From contig JACPNZ010000051.1 of NCBI GenBank assembly GCA_016185245.1, positions 1 to 64,000 of the forward strand: a DNA stretch of 64,000 nt, read 5' to 3'. The notes below the pieces were generated by a model. It did not search any database. It had not been told where the DNA came from and saw only the letters and a program-made list of their open reading frames with translations. This stretch comes from Hyphomicrobiales bacterium. GTDB lineage: Bacteria > Pseudomonadota > Alphaproteobacteria > Rhizobiales > Aestuariivirgaceae. The translations under genes and the position numbers were made by a program. Shown here one piece after another: positions 8,145-15,537 of the stretch (positions are counted from its first letter, which is position 1; the number at the start of each line of letters is the position of its first letter).

Positions 8145-8707
8145 AGGCGCATCTCCCGGTAGCGGGCGATGACGGTCGAAACCGTCAACGGCAGGTCGGG
8201 CTCGCGGCCCGTTCCACGATTCTCGAACCAGTGGGCGATGAGCTGCTTGAGGCCCAGGCGCAGGTCCTCGGGGACAGCGCTGGCCGCGGTCCCGAAGCCC
8301 GCCGTGAGGGCCACCTCGATGCCGTTGCCAGCCCGGCCCGGCACCGGCCAGACGCGCGAGCCGCGCAACACCAGGCGCGGCGGCCGCGAGGCGCGATCCA
8401 CATAATAGTGGGCCGGATCGATCTCGGCCGAGGTATCGTCGTCGCCGTAGACGGTGACGGCGGTGACCGCGATCAGCGGTGCCAGCGGCAGCTCGACCGA
8501 TCCGCATTCGGGCCAGGCGTCGCGGAAGTACGACCAGCCTTGCGAAACCAAGGCGAGCCCGGTCTGCGCCTCGATCTGGCGGCGGGCCGCCACGATCAGT
8601 GTACCGATGAATTCGTCATCGTCGGCTTGGCCTACCCGCAGATGGGTCTTGGCCTCGGCCAATGTCACCGGCTCGATGGCCGGCGGCGCGGTCAGAATTG
8701 ATGGCAT
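8141..8707 (-). CDS. g6: GTA gp6-like head-tail connector protein
   Basis: This 188-aa protein belongs to the phiE125 gp8/HK97 gp6 connector class. Landmarks are EPVTLAEAKTHLRVGQADDD at residues 14-33, WPECGSVELPLAPL and the closing IARYREMRL. The start at 8707 gives MPSILTAPPAIEPVTL, which matches the family, and is preferred over an in-frame start 14 codons upstream that reads into an intergenic repeat. It would bind the portal vertex. The connector gene that normally follows (g7) is absent. Confidence 0.9.
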   Translation of the reverse strand: MPSILTAPPAIEPVTLAEAKTHLRVGQADDDEFIGTLIVAARRQIEAQTGLALVSQGWSYFRDAWPECGSVELPLAPLIAVTAVTVYGDDDTSAEIDPAHYYVDRASRPPRLVLRGSRVWPVPGRAGNGIEVALTAGFGTAASAVPEDLRLGLKQLIAHWFENRGTGREPDLPLTVSTVIARYREMRL

Positions 8708-8718
8708 GGGATGTCCTC

Positions 8719-8767
8719 GTAAGGCGAATGGCGTACGGGTCTTCCCCATTCGCCATTCGCTATTCGT
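8719..8767. repeat. Intergenic inverted repeat GGCGAATGG/CCATTCGCC
   Basis: The gap between capsid and g6 contains GGCGAATGG at 8722-8730 and its reverse complement CCATTCGCC at 8748-8756, followed by another CGCTATTCG. A related TATTCGCCATTC lies at 10668-10679 at the portal stop. Such short 'attcgccattcg' motifs look like a dispersed intergenic repeat able to form a hairpin in the GTA mRNA. Any function is unknown. Confidence 0.55.
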
Positions 8768-8771
8768 TCTC

Positions 8772-9989
8772 TTACGACACGCCGAACTTCATCAGCTTGA
8801 TCGCCTCGAAGTTCTGCACCCCGCCGCCGACCCGCTTGGTGGTATAGAACAGCACATAAGGCTTGGAACTGTAGGGATCGCGCAGCACGCGCACGCCGAT
8901 GCGGTCGACCACCAGATAGCCGCGGCCGAAATCGCCGAAGGCCAGGGAGAAGCTGTCGGTGGCGATATCCGGCACGTCCTCGCTCTCGACCACCGGGAAG
9001 TTCATCAGCGTCGCCTTGCCGTCGGGCGTTGCCGCCGGCTGCCAGAGATAGTCGCCGCTCGCATCCTTGAACTTGCGGATCACCCCTTGCGTCTTGCGGT
9101 TGGTGATCCACACGGCGTTCTGCCGGTAACCGTTCTTCAGCGTGTAGATGAGGTCGATCAGCTTGTCGGAGGGGTTGCTGGCGGCGAAGGCACCGGCGAC
9201 ACCGGTTGCAACATAGCCGAGGTTGCCCCAGGTCCACGAAGCGTCCGCCACGTTGGTGTAGGCCAAAAAACCCTTGGGCTTGTTGGTGCCGTTGCCGGTG
9301 ACGAAGGCAGTCGATTCCTGGTCGGCGAAGGCCTGCTGCACTTCGTCGGCGATCCACTGGTCGAGATTGACCGCGGCATCGTCGAGCAGCGACTGGGTCG
9401 CCGCCGGCATGGCATAGAGCTCCATGGCCGGAAACTGCAGCTCGGCGAGCGTCGGCGCCGCCGTCTCGGTGCGGGCCGCGGTTTCGCCCACCCAGCCGGT
9501 TACAGCACCGGTGATGGCGAAGGGCTTCTTGTAGACCGAGGTCGAGACCTGACGGACGCCGGAAATGGCACGGATCGGCGAGGCGGCGGACAGTCTCCGG
9601 CCGATCTCGGTTTCGGTCTCGCTCGGCACCAGATAGCCGCCGTCGGTGCCGGAACCGACCGACATGCTCTTGGCCTCGATGTCGAACAGCCCTTGCGTCT
9701 CGCCCTTGCGCACATAGGTCTCGAAGGCCTGCTTATGCTCGCTGGGGCCTTGGCTTGCCGCCCCCTCGCCCGAAAGCTGCGGCCGGCGGGCCTTGAGGGT
9801 GAGCTCGTCGAGGCGGGCCTTGGTCTGGTCGACGGCGCGGTTGATGCGCTCGACCTTGTCGGCCGTCACCACATCCTCGCCCATGCGCTTCTCGATCTGC
9901 GCCAGGCGTTCGTCATTGGCGTCCTTGAAGGCCTCGAAGGCCTGCATGAAGTCGCCGAAGGCGACCTTCGTCTCGAGTCCGGTATCCAT
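8772..9989 (-). CDS. g5: GTA gp5-like HK97-fold major capsid protein
   Basis: This 405-aa protein has the HK97 family layout: an N-terminal helical delta domain (AFEAFKDANDERLAQIEKRM, residues 15-35), a linker cut by the protease, then the shell domain. Landmarks are AKSMSVGSGTDGGYLVPSET near 140-160 and the C-terminal FGRGYLVVDRIGVRVLRDPY. It follows g4 with a three-base gap. It should form the small GTA capsid. No stops or gaps were seen. Confidence 0.95.
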   Translation of the reverse strand: MDTGLETKVAFGDFMQAFEAFKDANDERLAQIEKRMGEDVVTADKVERINRAVDQTKARLDELTLKARRPQLSGEGAASQGPSEHKQAFETYVRKGETQGLFDIEAKSMSVGSGTDGGYLVPSETETEIGRRLSAASPIRAISGVRQVSTSVYKKPFAITGAVTGWVGETAARTETAAPTLAELQFPAMELYAMPAATQSLLDDAAVNLDQWIADEVQQAFADQESTAFVTGNGTNKPKGFLAYTNVADASWTWGNLGYVATGVAGAFAASNPSDKLIDLIYTLKNGYRQNAVWITNRKTQGVIRKFKDASGDYLWQPAATPDGKATLMNFPVVESEDVPDIATDSFSLAFGDFGRGYLVVDRIGVRVLRDPYSSKPYVLFYTTKRVGGGVQNFEAIKLMKFGVS

Positions 9990-9992
9990 GTC

Positions 9993-10592
9993 TCAGTTTG
10001 CTCCTTGTTGAAATTGCAGCGCCCCGCTCCGCAACAGCGAAGCGAGGGAGGGAGACGCCTCGGGGTCGGGGCGGGGCGCTTTCGCCGCGCGGGCAGCGAA
10101 GAGCTGCTCGGCGGCGGCACGGGCGGGCGTCACTGCGGAGACGCGCGCGCCCGGCAGCATCGGGAAGGTCACGAGGGAAATCTCCCACAGATCGACCCGA
10201 TGAAGCCTGCGTGTGCCGCTCGCCCGGTCGCGGACAGCGGTCACGGTCTTGAAGCCGATGGAGAGGCCGTCGAGGCCGCCGCTTTCGAGAAGCGACAGAA
10301 GCTCGCGGCCGCGCTGCACGTTGCAATCGAGCCGGCCGCGTACATAGAGGCCCTTGGCGTTCTCGCGCATCTCCAGCCAGGTGCCGATGGGCTCGGCCGG
10401 ATTGTGCTGGAACAGCATGCGGATGCCGTCGGCACCGCGGCGCATCAGGCTGTCGCGGAAGGCGCCGGGCAGAACCACGTCGCCGGTTCCGTCGCGGGCG
10501 CCGAACAGGCTGGCATAGCCCACGAACACGCCCGTGCCGGAGCAAGCCGATAACGGCCGCCCCAGCCGGCTCTTTTCCCGGCGGGTTTGCAT
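9993..10592 (-). CDS. g4: GTA gp4-like HK97 prohead protease
   Basis: This 199-aa serine protease (S78 family) should mature the capsid by removing the gp5 delta domain. The conserved regions VFVGYASLFG (residues 22-31), LFQHNPAEPIG with likely catalytic His63, and GLDGLSIGFKT with likely catalytic Ser111 are all present. The C-terminus is Ala/Pro-rich. Seventy-four bases containing a palindromic repeat separate it from the portal gene, where RcGTA carries the small g3.5; no such gene is seen here. Confidence 0.94.
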   Translation of the reverse strand: MQTRREKSRLGRPLSACSGTGVFVGYASLFGARDGTGDVVLPGAFRDSLMRRGADGIRMLFQHNPAEPIGTWLEMRENAKGLYVRGRLDCNVQRGRELLSLLESGGLDGLSIGFKTVTAVRDRASGTRRLHRVDLWEISLVTFPMLPGARVSAVTPARAAAEQLFAARAAKAPRPDPEASPSLASLLRSGALQFQQGAN

Positions 10593-10616
10593 TGTATCAA
10601 TTGTCCTTTACTTATT

Positions 10617-10663
10617 CCTCCCCCTCCGCGGGGAGGGTGGCGCGTCAGCGCCGGGTGGGGGCC
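10617..10663. repeat. Palindromic repeat, copy R1
   Basis: Two adjacent hairpins: CCTCCCC/GGGGAGG around CTCCGC, then GGCGC/GCGCC around GTCA, followed by GGGTGGGGGCC. The same architecture occurs at 11824-11874, 12213-12270 and 12279-12328, and as a half copy at 21881-21901. It resembles the dispersed intergenic palindromic elements common in Rhizobiales. It lies between portal and protease genes and could stabilise or attenuate the GTA mRNA. Confidence 0.75.
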
Positions 10664-10666
10664 TCG

Positions 10667-11809
10667 CTATTCGCCATTCACCTTCTTGCCATACCCAACC
10701 GCGGCGCGCTTCTCGTCCTCGGTGAGGAATGTCGCCGCCCCAACCCTGGCCCACAGGGCATCGCGGTCGTGAGCGAGCGCTTCGACCTGGTCGAGGTCGT
10801 GAGCCAGCCGCAGGTCTTCGAAATCGGCGGCGAGGAAGGAGGTTATGGCCTCGGCCATCCTTGTCGCCAGCGGCACCACGGTCTGGCGCCAGAAGGTCCG
10901 GTTGGCTTCGGCATAGTTGGCGAAGGTGTTGTCGCCGGGAATGCCGAGCAGCATGGGTGGCACGCCGAAAGCGAGAGCGATCTCGCGCGCCGCGGCGTTC
11001 TTGGCCTCGATGAATTGCATTTCCGTCGGGCTGTAGCCCATCTGTTTCCAGTCGAGCCCGCCCTCCAGCACCATGGGCCTGCCGGCATTGCCGGCCCCCT
11101 GGTAGCTCGTCTCCAGCTCGCGCTTGAGGCGCTCGAACTGGTCGGTGGTCAGATGCCCGTCGCCGCCGCCATAGACGAGTGCCCCCGAGGGTCTCGCCGA
11201 ATTGTCGAGCATCGCCTTGTTCCAGGCGGCAGCGGCATTGTGAGTGTCGATTGCCCGCTGGGCCGCTTCCAGCGGCGCCATGCCGTAATAGTCGTTGAGC
11301 GGGTTGAACAGCTTCAGATGCAGGATACGGTCGCGCGGGAACCTCACCGATTGTCCGTTGACGGAATATTCGAAGGCCTCCGGCCAGCCGTTGAGCGAAG
11401 CAATCGCCTTCATCCGGTCGGGGCGGAGCGCGTAAAGCTCGCGGGGGCCGCCGTCGATTGCCACCTTCTCGACATAGGCGTTGCCGGCGACCAGCAGGAA
11501 TCCCGCCAGCATCTCGACGAATTCGCGTCCCGGCTGGCCGGGATTGGGCCTGGCCAAAAGCTTCAGCGCCGGATGGTCGGTGGCTTCGACGTCACCCGCA
11601 TAGGCCAACCAGGGAATGGCCGCCGCCGCCTCGGCGATCATCCGCACGGCGCGATAGCCGATTGGGTTGGCAGCAAAGCCCTCGGCCGCCAAAGCCGCAT
11701 AATTGCGCGGCGTCCACACGGGCCTTCCGGCACTTGTCCAGGCAATGACCGGCGCCGCACCCGAACGCTTCTGCTCGGGGGCGAAGATCTGTCTCAATCT
11801 GCTTAGCAT
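10667..11809 (-). CDS. g3: GTA gp3-like portal protein (HK97 portal family)
   Basis: This 380-aa portal protein has the family motifs GYRAVRMIAEAAAAIPWLAY, ILHLKLFNPLNDYYGMAPLE, and FGVPPMLLGIPGDNTFANYA. The start at 11809 gives MLSRLRQIFAP and has GAAGGA seven bases upstream; an in-frame ATG five codons earlier has none. A palindromic repeat (R2) lies directly upstream of the ribosome binding site, marking the edge of the DUF559 insertion that separates portal from terminase. The portal forms the DNA entry ring. Confidence 0.95.
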   Translation of the reverse strand: MLSRLRQIFAPEQKRSGAAPVIAWTSAGRPVWTPRNYAALAAEGFAANPIGYRAVRMIAEAAAAIPWLAYAGDVEATDHPALKLLARPNPGQPGREFVEMLAGFLLVAGNAYVEKVAIDGGPRELYALRPDRMKAIASLNGWPEAFEYSVNGQSVRFPRDRILHLKLFNPLNDYYGMAPLEAAQRAIDTHNAAAAWNKAMLDNSARPSGALVYGGGDGHLTTDQFERLKRELETSYQGAGNAGRPMVLEGGLDWKQMGYSPTEMQFIEAKNAAAREIALAFGVPPMLLGIPGDNTFANYAEANRTFWRQTVVPLATRMAEAITSFLAADFEDLRLAHDLDQVEALAHDRDALWARVGAATFLTEDEKRAAVGYGKKVNGE

Positions 11810-11823
11810 GATACAATCCTTCA

Positions 11824-11874
11824 TCCCTCCCCCTCTGCGGGGAGGGTGTCACCCGCAGGGTGACGGGTGGGGGC
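11824..11874. repeat. Palindromic repeat, copy R2 (left border of DUF559 cassette)
   Basis: CCCTCCCC/GGGGAGGG arms around TCTGC are followed by a second perfect hairpin, GTCACCC-GCA-GGGTGAC, and GGGTGGGGGCC. The GTG that opens the DUF559 reading frame (11867) lies inside this repeat. The element has the same two-hairpin form as R1 with compensatory changes in the second stem. Confidence 0.8.
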
Positions 11875-12232
11875 CGTCTTGAACTTACGAAAACGCGCCA
11901 GAGAACTGCGCCAAACCATGACCCCGCAGGAGGTCAAGTTGTGGTCGCGGCTAAAATGTCTGAACCGGGACGGCTGTCACTTTCGCCGCCAGGCGCCGGT
12001 TGATGGTTACATTCTGGACTTTGCCGACTTCGGGCACCGTCTCATCGTCGAAGTCGACGGGTCACAGCACGGCGAAGCGGCGGGGCAAGCGAGAGACGCC
12101 ACCCGGGATCGGCATTTCGCATCGGCCGGATTTCGTATTCTCCGCTTTTGGAACATCGACGTTGACACGAACATGGACGGCGTGATCGACACAATTCTAC
12201 TGGCCCTCAAAGAGGCCCCCACCCGGCGCTGA
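11867..12232 (+). CDS. DUF559 endonuclease-like protein, inserted against the GTA operon
   Basis: This 121-aa protein is a DUF559 family member (Vsr-like PD-(D/E)XK fold). Landmarks are RARELRQTMTPQEVKLWSRL, FRRQAPVDGYILDFA with the active-site Asp, LIVEVDGSQH with the E-x-D core, and FRILRFWNIDV. The reading frame opens with GTG inside repeat R2 and its last residues EAPTRR and stop are encoded by repeat R3, so the gene and both repeats form one unit. It is the only plus-strand gene between the terminase and portal. A true start at an internal TTG or later is possible. DNA cleavage activity is not established for most DUF559 proteins. Confidence 0.85.
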   Translation: MGAVLNLRKRARELRQTMTPQEVKLWSRLKCLNRDGCHFRRQAPVDGYILDFADFGHRLIVEVDGSQHGEAAGQARDATRDRHFASAGFRILRFWNIDVDTNMDGVIDTILLALKEAPTRR

Positions 12233-12270
12233 CGCGCCGCTCGCAAACTCGCCCCCGCAAGGGGGAGGGA
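12213..12270. repeat. Palindromic repeat, copy R3 (right border of DUF559 cassette)
   Basis: The sequence GGCCCCCACCCGGCGCTGAC is the inverted form of the end of R1, followed by GCCCCCGCAAGGGGGAGGGA. The repeat supplies the DUF559 stop codon (TGA at 12230-12232). It is inverted relative to R1 and R2, so the cassette is bounded by inverted repeats. Confidence 0.75.
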
Positions 12271-12278
12271 TAAGTAAA

Positions 12279-12328
12279 ACCCTCCCTCCCCCTTGCGGGG
12301 GGTCCGCCCGAAGGGCGGGGGTGGGGAC
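12279..12328. repeat. Palindromic repeat, copy R4
   Basis: CCCTCCCTCCCCCTTGCGGG is followed by GTCCGCCCGAAGGGCGG, a hairpin with CCGCCC/GGGCGG arms, and GGGGTGGGGAC. It lies eight bases from R3 in the opposite orientation and five bases beyond the terminase stop codon. The pair R3/R4 could fold into a long hairpin and act as a terminator in either direction. Confidence 0.7.
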
Positions 12329-12333
12329 CTGCT

Positions 12334-13665
12334 TCACACCATCCGCACCCGCGGCCCCAGGCCGCGGCGCAAGATGAGATCGCTCACCGCCCAGACCAGG
12401 GCGTCGAGCCGGTCGGGACTTTTGGCGCCCTGGCCGATGGCCGTGCACATTTCGTCTTCGAGTTCCGGGAAGCTCCCGACATGGGAGACCCGGCCCTGCT
12501 CGTAAAGGGCCGCCACCGGTTCGGCGCGAGCCTTCTTGCCACGGCTGGCGTACACCGCGCGGAAGGAAACCTCTTGATCGGTCTCGCGCAACACTGCCTC
12601 GACCATGGCACCGCCCTGGTTCACCTCCGCCACCACCCGGTCGGCGTGGCGGGCGTGATAGAGAGCAACCGCGGCACCCGCCCACTGCGCGGGCCGTGCT
12701 CCGTTCACGGAGCAATCGTCCAGCACGTAAATTCTTCCATCCTCGCCCAAACCGGCGCAGACGATGCCGCAGGCATTGGCCTTCTTGCCGTGGCTTGCCG
12801 GCGGGTCGACCGCCACCACGATACGGACGAGTTCAGGGACGCGAGCGATCCGCTGCGCCTCGATCAGGTCGCGACGGAACAGGGCGTCGGGATCGTCGTC
12901 AATCAGTTCGCCATCGAGTTCCTGGCGGCCCAGTCTCGTTCCGCCATAGCGCGTCTGCACGTCGCGCCAGAAATTCTTGGCGAGATGGGCCCGGTTGTCG
13001 GCGGTCTTGGTATGCGTAACGGCGGTCGTCGCGTCGGCGATCAGCCGCTTCAAGAGTGGCGTCGGCCGCGGCGTGGTGGTGACCACCACCCGCGGATTGT
13101 CGCCAAGCCGCAGCGCGAAGGCCAGCATGCTGAAGGCCTCCTCGCCATAGCGCCATTTCGCCAGCTCGTCGCACCAGGCGGCATCGAACTGGGGCCCGCG
13201 CAGGCTTTCCGGCTCGTCGGCCGAGAAGATCTGGGCGATCGACCCGTTGGGCCAGGTCAATTGGCGCTTCGAGGGCTCGTATTTGGGACGCTCGTCGTCG
13301 GCGTGAACGGCGAGCAGCCCCGATTTTCCCTCGATCATGACGAGGCGGGCCTCGTCGAAGGTCGGCGCCACGATGGCGATCCTTTCGGAGCGTCCGCCGG
13401 TTGCCGGCCACAGATCGAGCGCTCTGGCCTTCACCCATTCGGCCCCGGCCCTGGTCTTGCCGGCGCCGCGGCCGCCCAAGATCAGCCAGGTCCGCCAGTC
13501 ATCGCCTTCCGGCGGCAATTGCTGATGTTCGCGGCCCCAGTAGCGCCATTCACGATTGCACTCCCGGCTCTCCCGGTTCTTCAGCCACCGGCTCAGTCTC
13601 CGTCCCTGTCCATTCTCGATGAAGAGACTCAAGGCGTAACGCAAGTGCTTCACGCTCGGCGTCAT
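12334..13665 (-). CDS. g2: GTA gp2-like large terminase
   Basis: This packaging ATPase/nuclease has the Walker A motif ILGGRGAGKTRAGAEW, a Walker B-like AAWCDELAKW, and nuclease residues in VVAVDPPASHG and SPDRLDALVWAV. From the ATG at 13665 it is 443 aa; a TTG at 13722 gives 462 aa. Either start lies well inside the small terminase gene, and the conserved part (WGREHQQLPPEGDDWRTW) begins right after that gene's stop, so the first 40-60 residues read out of frame through g1. It provides headful packaging of host DNA in GTAs. Confidence 0.93.
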   Translation of the reverse strand: MTPSVKHLRYALSLFIENGQGRRLSRWLKNRESRECNREWRYWGREHQQLPPEGDDWRTWLILGGRGAGKTRAGAEWVKARALDLWPATGGRSERIAIVAPTFDEARLVMIEGKSGLLAVHADDERPKYEPSKRQLTWPNGSIAQIFSADEPESLRGPQFDAAWCDELAKWRYGEEAFSMLAFALRLGDNPRVVVTTTPRPTPLLKRLIADATTAVTHTKTADNRAHLAKNFWRDVQTRYGGTRLGRQELDGELIDDDPDALFRRDLIEAQRIARVPELVRIVVAVDPPASHGKKANACGIVCAGLGEDGRIYVLDDCSVNGARPAQWAGAAVALYHARHADRVVAEVNQGGAMVEAVLRETDQEVSFRAVYASRGKKARAEPVAALYEQGRVSHVGSFPELEDEMCTAIGQGAKSPDRLDALVWAVSDLILRRGLGPRVRMV

Positions 13666-14071
13666 CAAAGCGCTTGTACTCGCGGCGCCTACGGGTTCGG
13701 TGGGCGCGGTCCTTTCGTTCAAGCTCGAGCACCTTCTCCAACGTCCGCACCAAAGTGTTCATCGACCTGATGTCGCGCTCGCTCGATGCAGCGGATGCCT
13801 CGGCGCCAAGATTTGCGATCTGGCCTTCGAGGTCGGCCAAGCGCTGCTGCAACAGCGCCTTGAGTCTCCTGATCGTGGCCCGGGTCGCTTCCGTCCTGCC
13901 CGATGCCGAGGTGCGCAGCCGCCAACCGTCGCGTCGGGCCAGCAGCACAAGTTTCTGTGCATTGATGCCGGCCTCGGCGGCGATCGCAGCAACCGGCTTG
14001 CGGCCCTCCTCGTAATCCTGTCGCAGGCGGACCCAGTCGGGCGCCGCCGCCGGTTCGTCACCACCGCTCAT
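13550..14071 (-). CDS. g1: GTA gp1-like small terminase
   Basis: This 173-aa basic protein occupies the RcGTA g1 position. It begins MSGGDEPAAAPDWVRLRQDY with a helix-turn-helix-like N-terminus (RKPVAAIAAEAGINAQKL, residues 24-41), then a long coiled coil (about 60-130) and an Arg/Glu-rich tail. Small terminases select DNA; GTA versions have lost site-specific recognition. The promoter at 14102-14130 ends about 30 bases upstream, and no clear Shine-Dalgarno sequence precedes the ATG. The first codons lie in the direct repeat that recurs at 15538. Confidence 0.85.
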   Translation of the reverse strand: MSGGDEPAAAPDWVRLRQDYEEGRKPVAAIAAEAGINAQKLVLLARRDGWRLRTSASGRTEATRATIRRLKALLQQRLADLEGQIANLGAEASAASSERDIRSMNTLVRTLEKVLELERKDRAHRTRRRREYKRFDDAEREALALRLESLHREWTGTETEPVAEEPGEPGVQS

Positions 14072-14141
14072 CTCGTCTGACCCAATTGTGGAGTATGCGC
14101 TTTTCTATTCCGGCCAGCGTGCGCTGTCAAGGACTATTTTC
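14064..14141. repeat. Direct repeat A: GTA promoter and terS start
   Basis: Bases 14064-14100 match 15538-15574 perfectly (37 bp), and 14101-14141 match 15575-15615 with about eight substitutions, giving 78 bp at a constant offset of 1474. Weaker similarity runs on into the coding part, where MSGGDEP faces MSGKAEP. The repeat contains the start codon of g1 and its sigma70-like promoter. Confidence 0.92.
14102..14130 (-). promoter_or_regulatory. Putative sigma70-type promoter of the GTA operon
   Basis: On the minus strand TTGACA (14130-14125) is followed after 17 bases by TAGAAA (14107-14102). Transcription would start near 14095, leaving a leader of about 25 bases before the terS ATG. The -35 is a perfect consensus. 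In Rhodobacter and Caulobacter the GTA operon is activated by Gaf-type proteins; no such site can be recognised by eye here. Confidence 0.7.
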
Positions 14142-14144
14142 TTA

Positions 14145-14579
14145 TTACGACTCTTCAGTTCTTGGGGCCAAAATAATGTTTATTGCCCCACACAACAATT
14201 CTTCCTTTCCAATCGTCGCAACGACTCTAAGCCTGCCTTCTTCCTCTATGGGGAATGGCATGGCTGACAATCTGCTGATCAAACCAGCAATCGGTGCCGC
14301 TGATTTTCTCGCGTCAGCGAGAGTGCGTCGAAGCAGATCGGGAGGAATCTCGTTTTCGATTATCGTGATATCTCTTTGCGACAATAGTCTGACCACAATA
14401 GCAAGATCATCGCACCCTGGATCCAAGTGAATCCGCGTATAGACGTGCAAGCTTGGAAAAATGCCGGGAAAGCGATCCACCTGGATATTGTCTGGGAGAA
14501 TGCCGATCAGAGTCTCGGTTCCGGCGGACTCCACACGTATGTACTCGCAAAAGAGCGCTATGGCCGAAACCTTGTTCAT
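14145..14579 (-). CDS. DUF6941-like protein
   Basis: This 144-aa protein begins MNKVSAIALFCEYIRVESAG and continues TETLIGILPDNI, the beta-rich pattern of DUF6941 proteins, whose function is unknown. Base composition is clearly AT-richer than the GTA genes. Its start overlaps the stop of the upstream XRE gene by four bases, so the two form an operon. It ends just inside the left repeat border (14141). The family assignment is by resemblance and moderately sure. Confidence 0.65.
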   Translation of the reverse strand: MNKVSAIALFCEYIRVESAGTETLIGILPDNIQVDRFPGIFPSLHVYTRIHLDPGCDDLAIVVRLLSQRDITIIENEIPPDLLRRTLADARKSAAPIAGLISRLSAMPFPIEEEGRLRVVATIGKEELLCGAINIILAPRTEES

Positions 14580-14962
14580 TGGGACGTTGCCGACACACGC
14601 GGGTCCCGGGGCCTGGCACTAAGGACAAACAGACGCGAGGTTGTGTCTGATTCTGGAATTGACGACCGAATGGACACGTTTTCCTGCAGTTCTGGTTGAT
14701 CTTCCATCAACGCAAACTGTGGCGTTCTCCCCATTGCAAACGCAAGCTCAGCAAGCCGGCCAAGTGTTATGTCCTTGAATCCGCGAATCTCCCGATTGAT
14801 GACCGAACGGTGGACGCCAATTGTGCGGGCGACGTCGGATTGTGTCAGCCCTGACTTGGTATTTTCTTCCGTCAGCACCTTTTGAAGCTCTCGCCTGACG
14901 GCGGCCACGAATCGAGCCGCCGCTCGACGGCTAGGGGTGATCGAAATTTGAAACGACGACAT
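14576..14962 (-). CDS. XRE/Cro-type helix-turn-helix regulator (antitoxin-like)
   Basis: This protein of about 128 aa has a clear helix-turn-helix at residues 37-80: SGLTQSDVARTIGVHRSVIN followed by REIRGFKDITLGRLAELAFA. The N-terminus (SRRAAARFVAAVRRELQKVL) is helical and the C-terminus is polar and poorly conserved. Starts at 14962, 14971 or 14980 are all possible and overlap the end of the upstream broken gene by 32-50 bases. The order (possible toxin, then HTH) resembles HigBA-like modules. Binding to the duplicated GTA promoter is possible but not shown. Confidence 0.8.
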   Translation of the reverse strand: MSSFQISITPSRRAAARFVAAVRRELQKVLTEENTKSGLTQSDVARTIGVHRSVINREIRGFKDITLGRLAELAFAMGRTPQFALMEDQPELQENVSIRSSIPESDTTSRLFVLSARPRDPRVSATSQ

Positions 14963-15424
14963 TTGGATCATCTCCGCCAATGAATTTTGGTTCGTCTAGG
15001 TCAAGAGAGTTGCGAAAACGGACCACTTCGCCTTTGTACCCCCGATAGAGATCACGGCCTTTGACGCGATAAGCAAAGTCGCCAACGACGCCAACAAAAC
15101 AATCTCGACGGAGAAACCAGCCAAATATCCTCACATCGGCTGTCTTCAGCGCCCATACCGCGTCTCCAACTGGCATCATCGGCTTAAAATCCCAGCCGTA
15201 GGTGAGCACTTGCCCTGAGGCGAATATCGCAAGGAGCACATCGAGTTGTTCGGCGGGCGATAATTCAATGTTCCATGCGATACTGCAGATGAGATTTCCT
15301 CGGACATCCACTTTGCGAGCCGTTCAGAAGCATAGAAAACCCGAAACTCTTGCGCGCTCGGACCCAGAGCAGCATCGTACCTGAACAATTTTCCTTGTCG
15401 TTCTAACTTTACTATTGTTGCCAT
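14931..15424 (-). pseudogene. Frameshifted toxin-like/hypothetical gene upstream of the XRE regulator
   Basis: An ATG at 15424 opens MATIVKLERQGKLFRYDAAL and continues to FRVFYASERLA, after which this frame yields unlikely sequence to 15176. The adjoining frame reads RKVDVRGNLICSIAWNIELS and SPAEQLDVLLAIFASGQ, continuing to 14931. Joining them near 15318-15325 gives a plausible protein of about 164 aa, as if one base had been lost. The C-terminal part (VRIFGWFLRRDCFVGVVGDF) resembles proteins encoded next to XRE antitoxins in other Rhizobiales, from memory of pattern only. It could instead be two overlapping genes or a sequencing error. Confidence 0.5.
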
Positions 15425-15537
15425 TTAAGTCAACAAACTTCACATTCAAGGGTTAAGCAATTTGCCTTGTGCAGGCTCAGGATAGCGGGTTTCTTCCCCT
15501 TGCGTAAACACCAAACGCTAGCTTCGGCTCGGCCTTC

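Noticed and set aside
8454-10553. Plus-strand 699-codon open frame opposite capsid and protease genes
   Set aside because: It runs antisense across three well-recognised GTA genes and has no family features.
10617-12328. CRISPR array
   Set aside because: The repeats are palindromic, irregularly spaced and separated by genes.
1-14141. Temperate prophage
   Set aside because: There is no integrase, repressor, replication or lysis gene. Gene order and the specific gp10-gp15 families fit a gene transfer agent.
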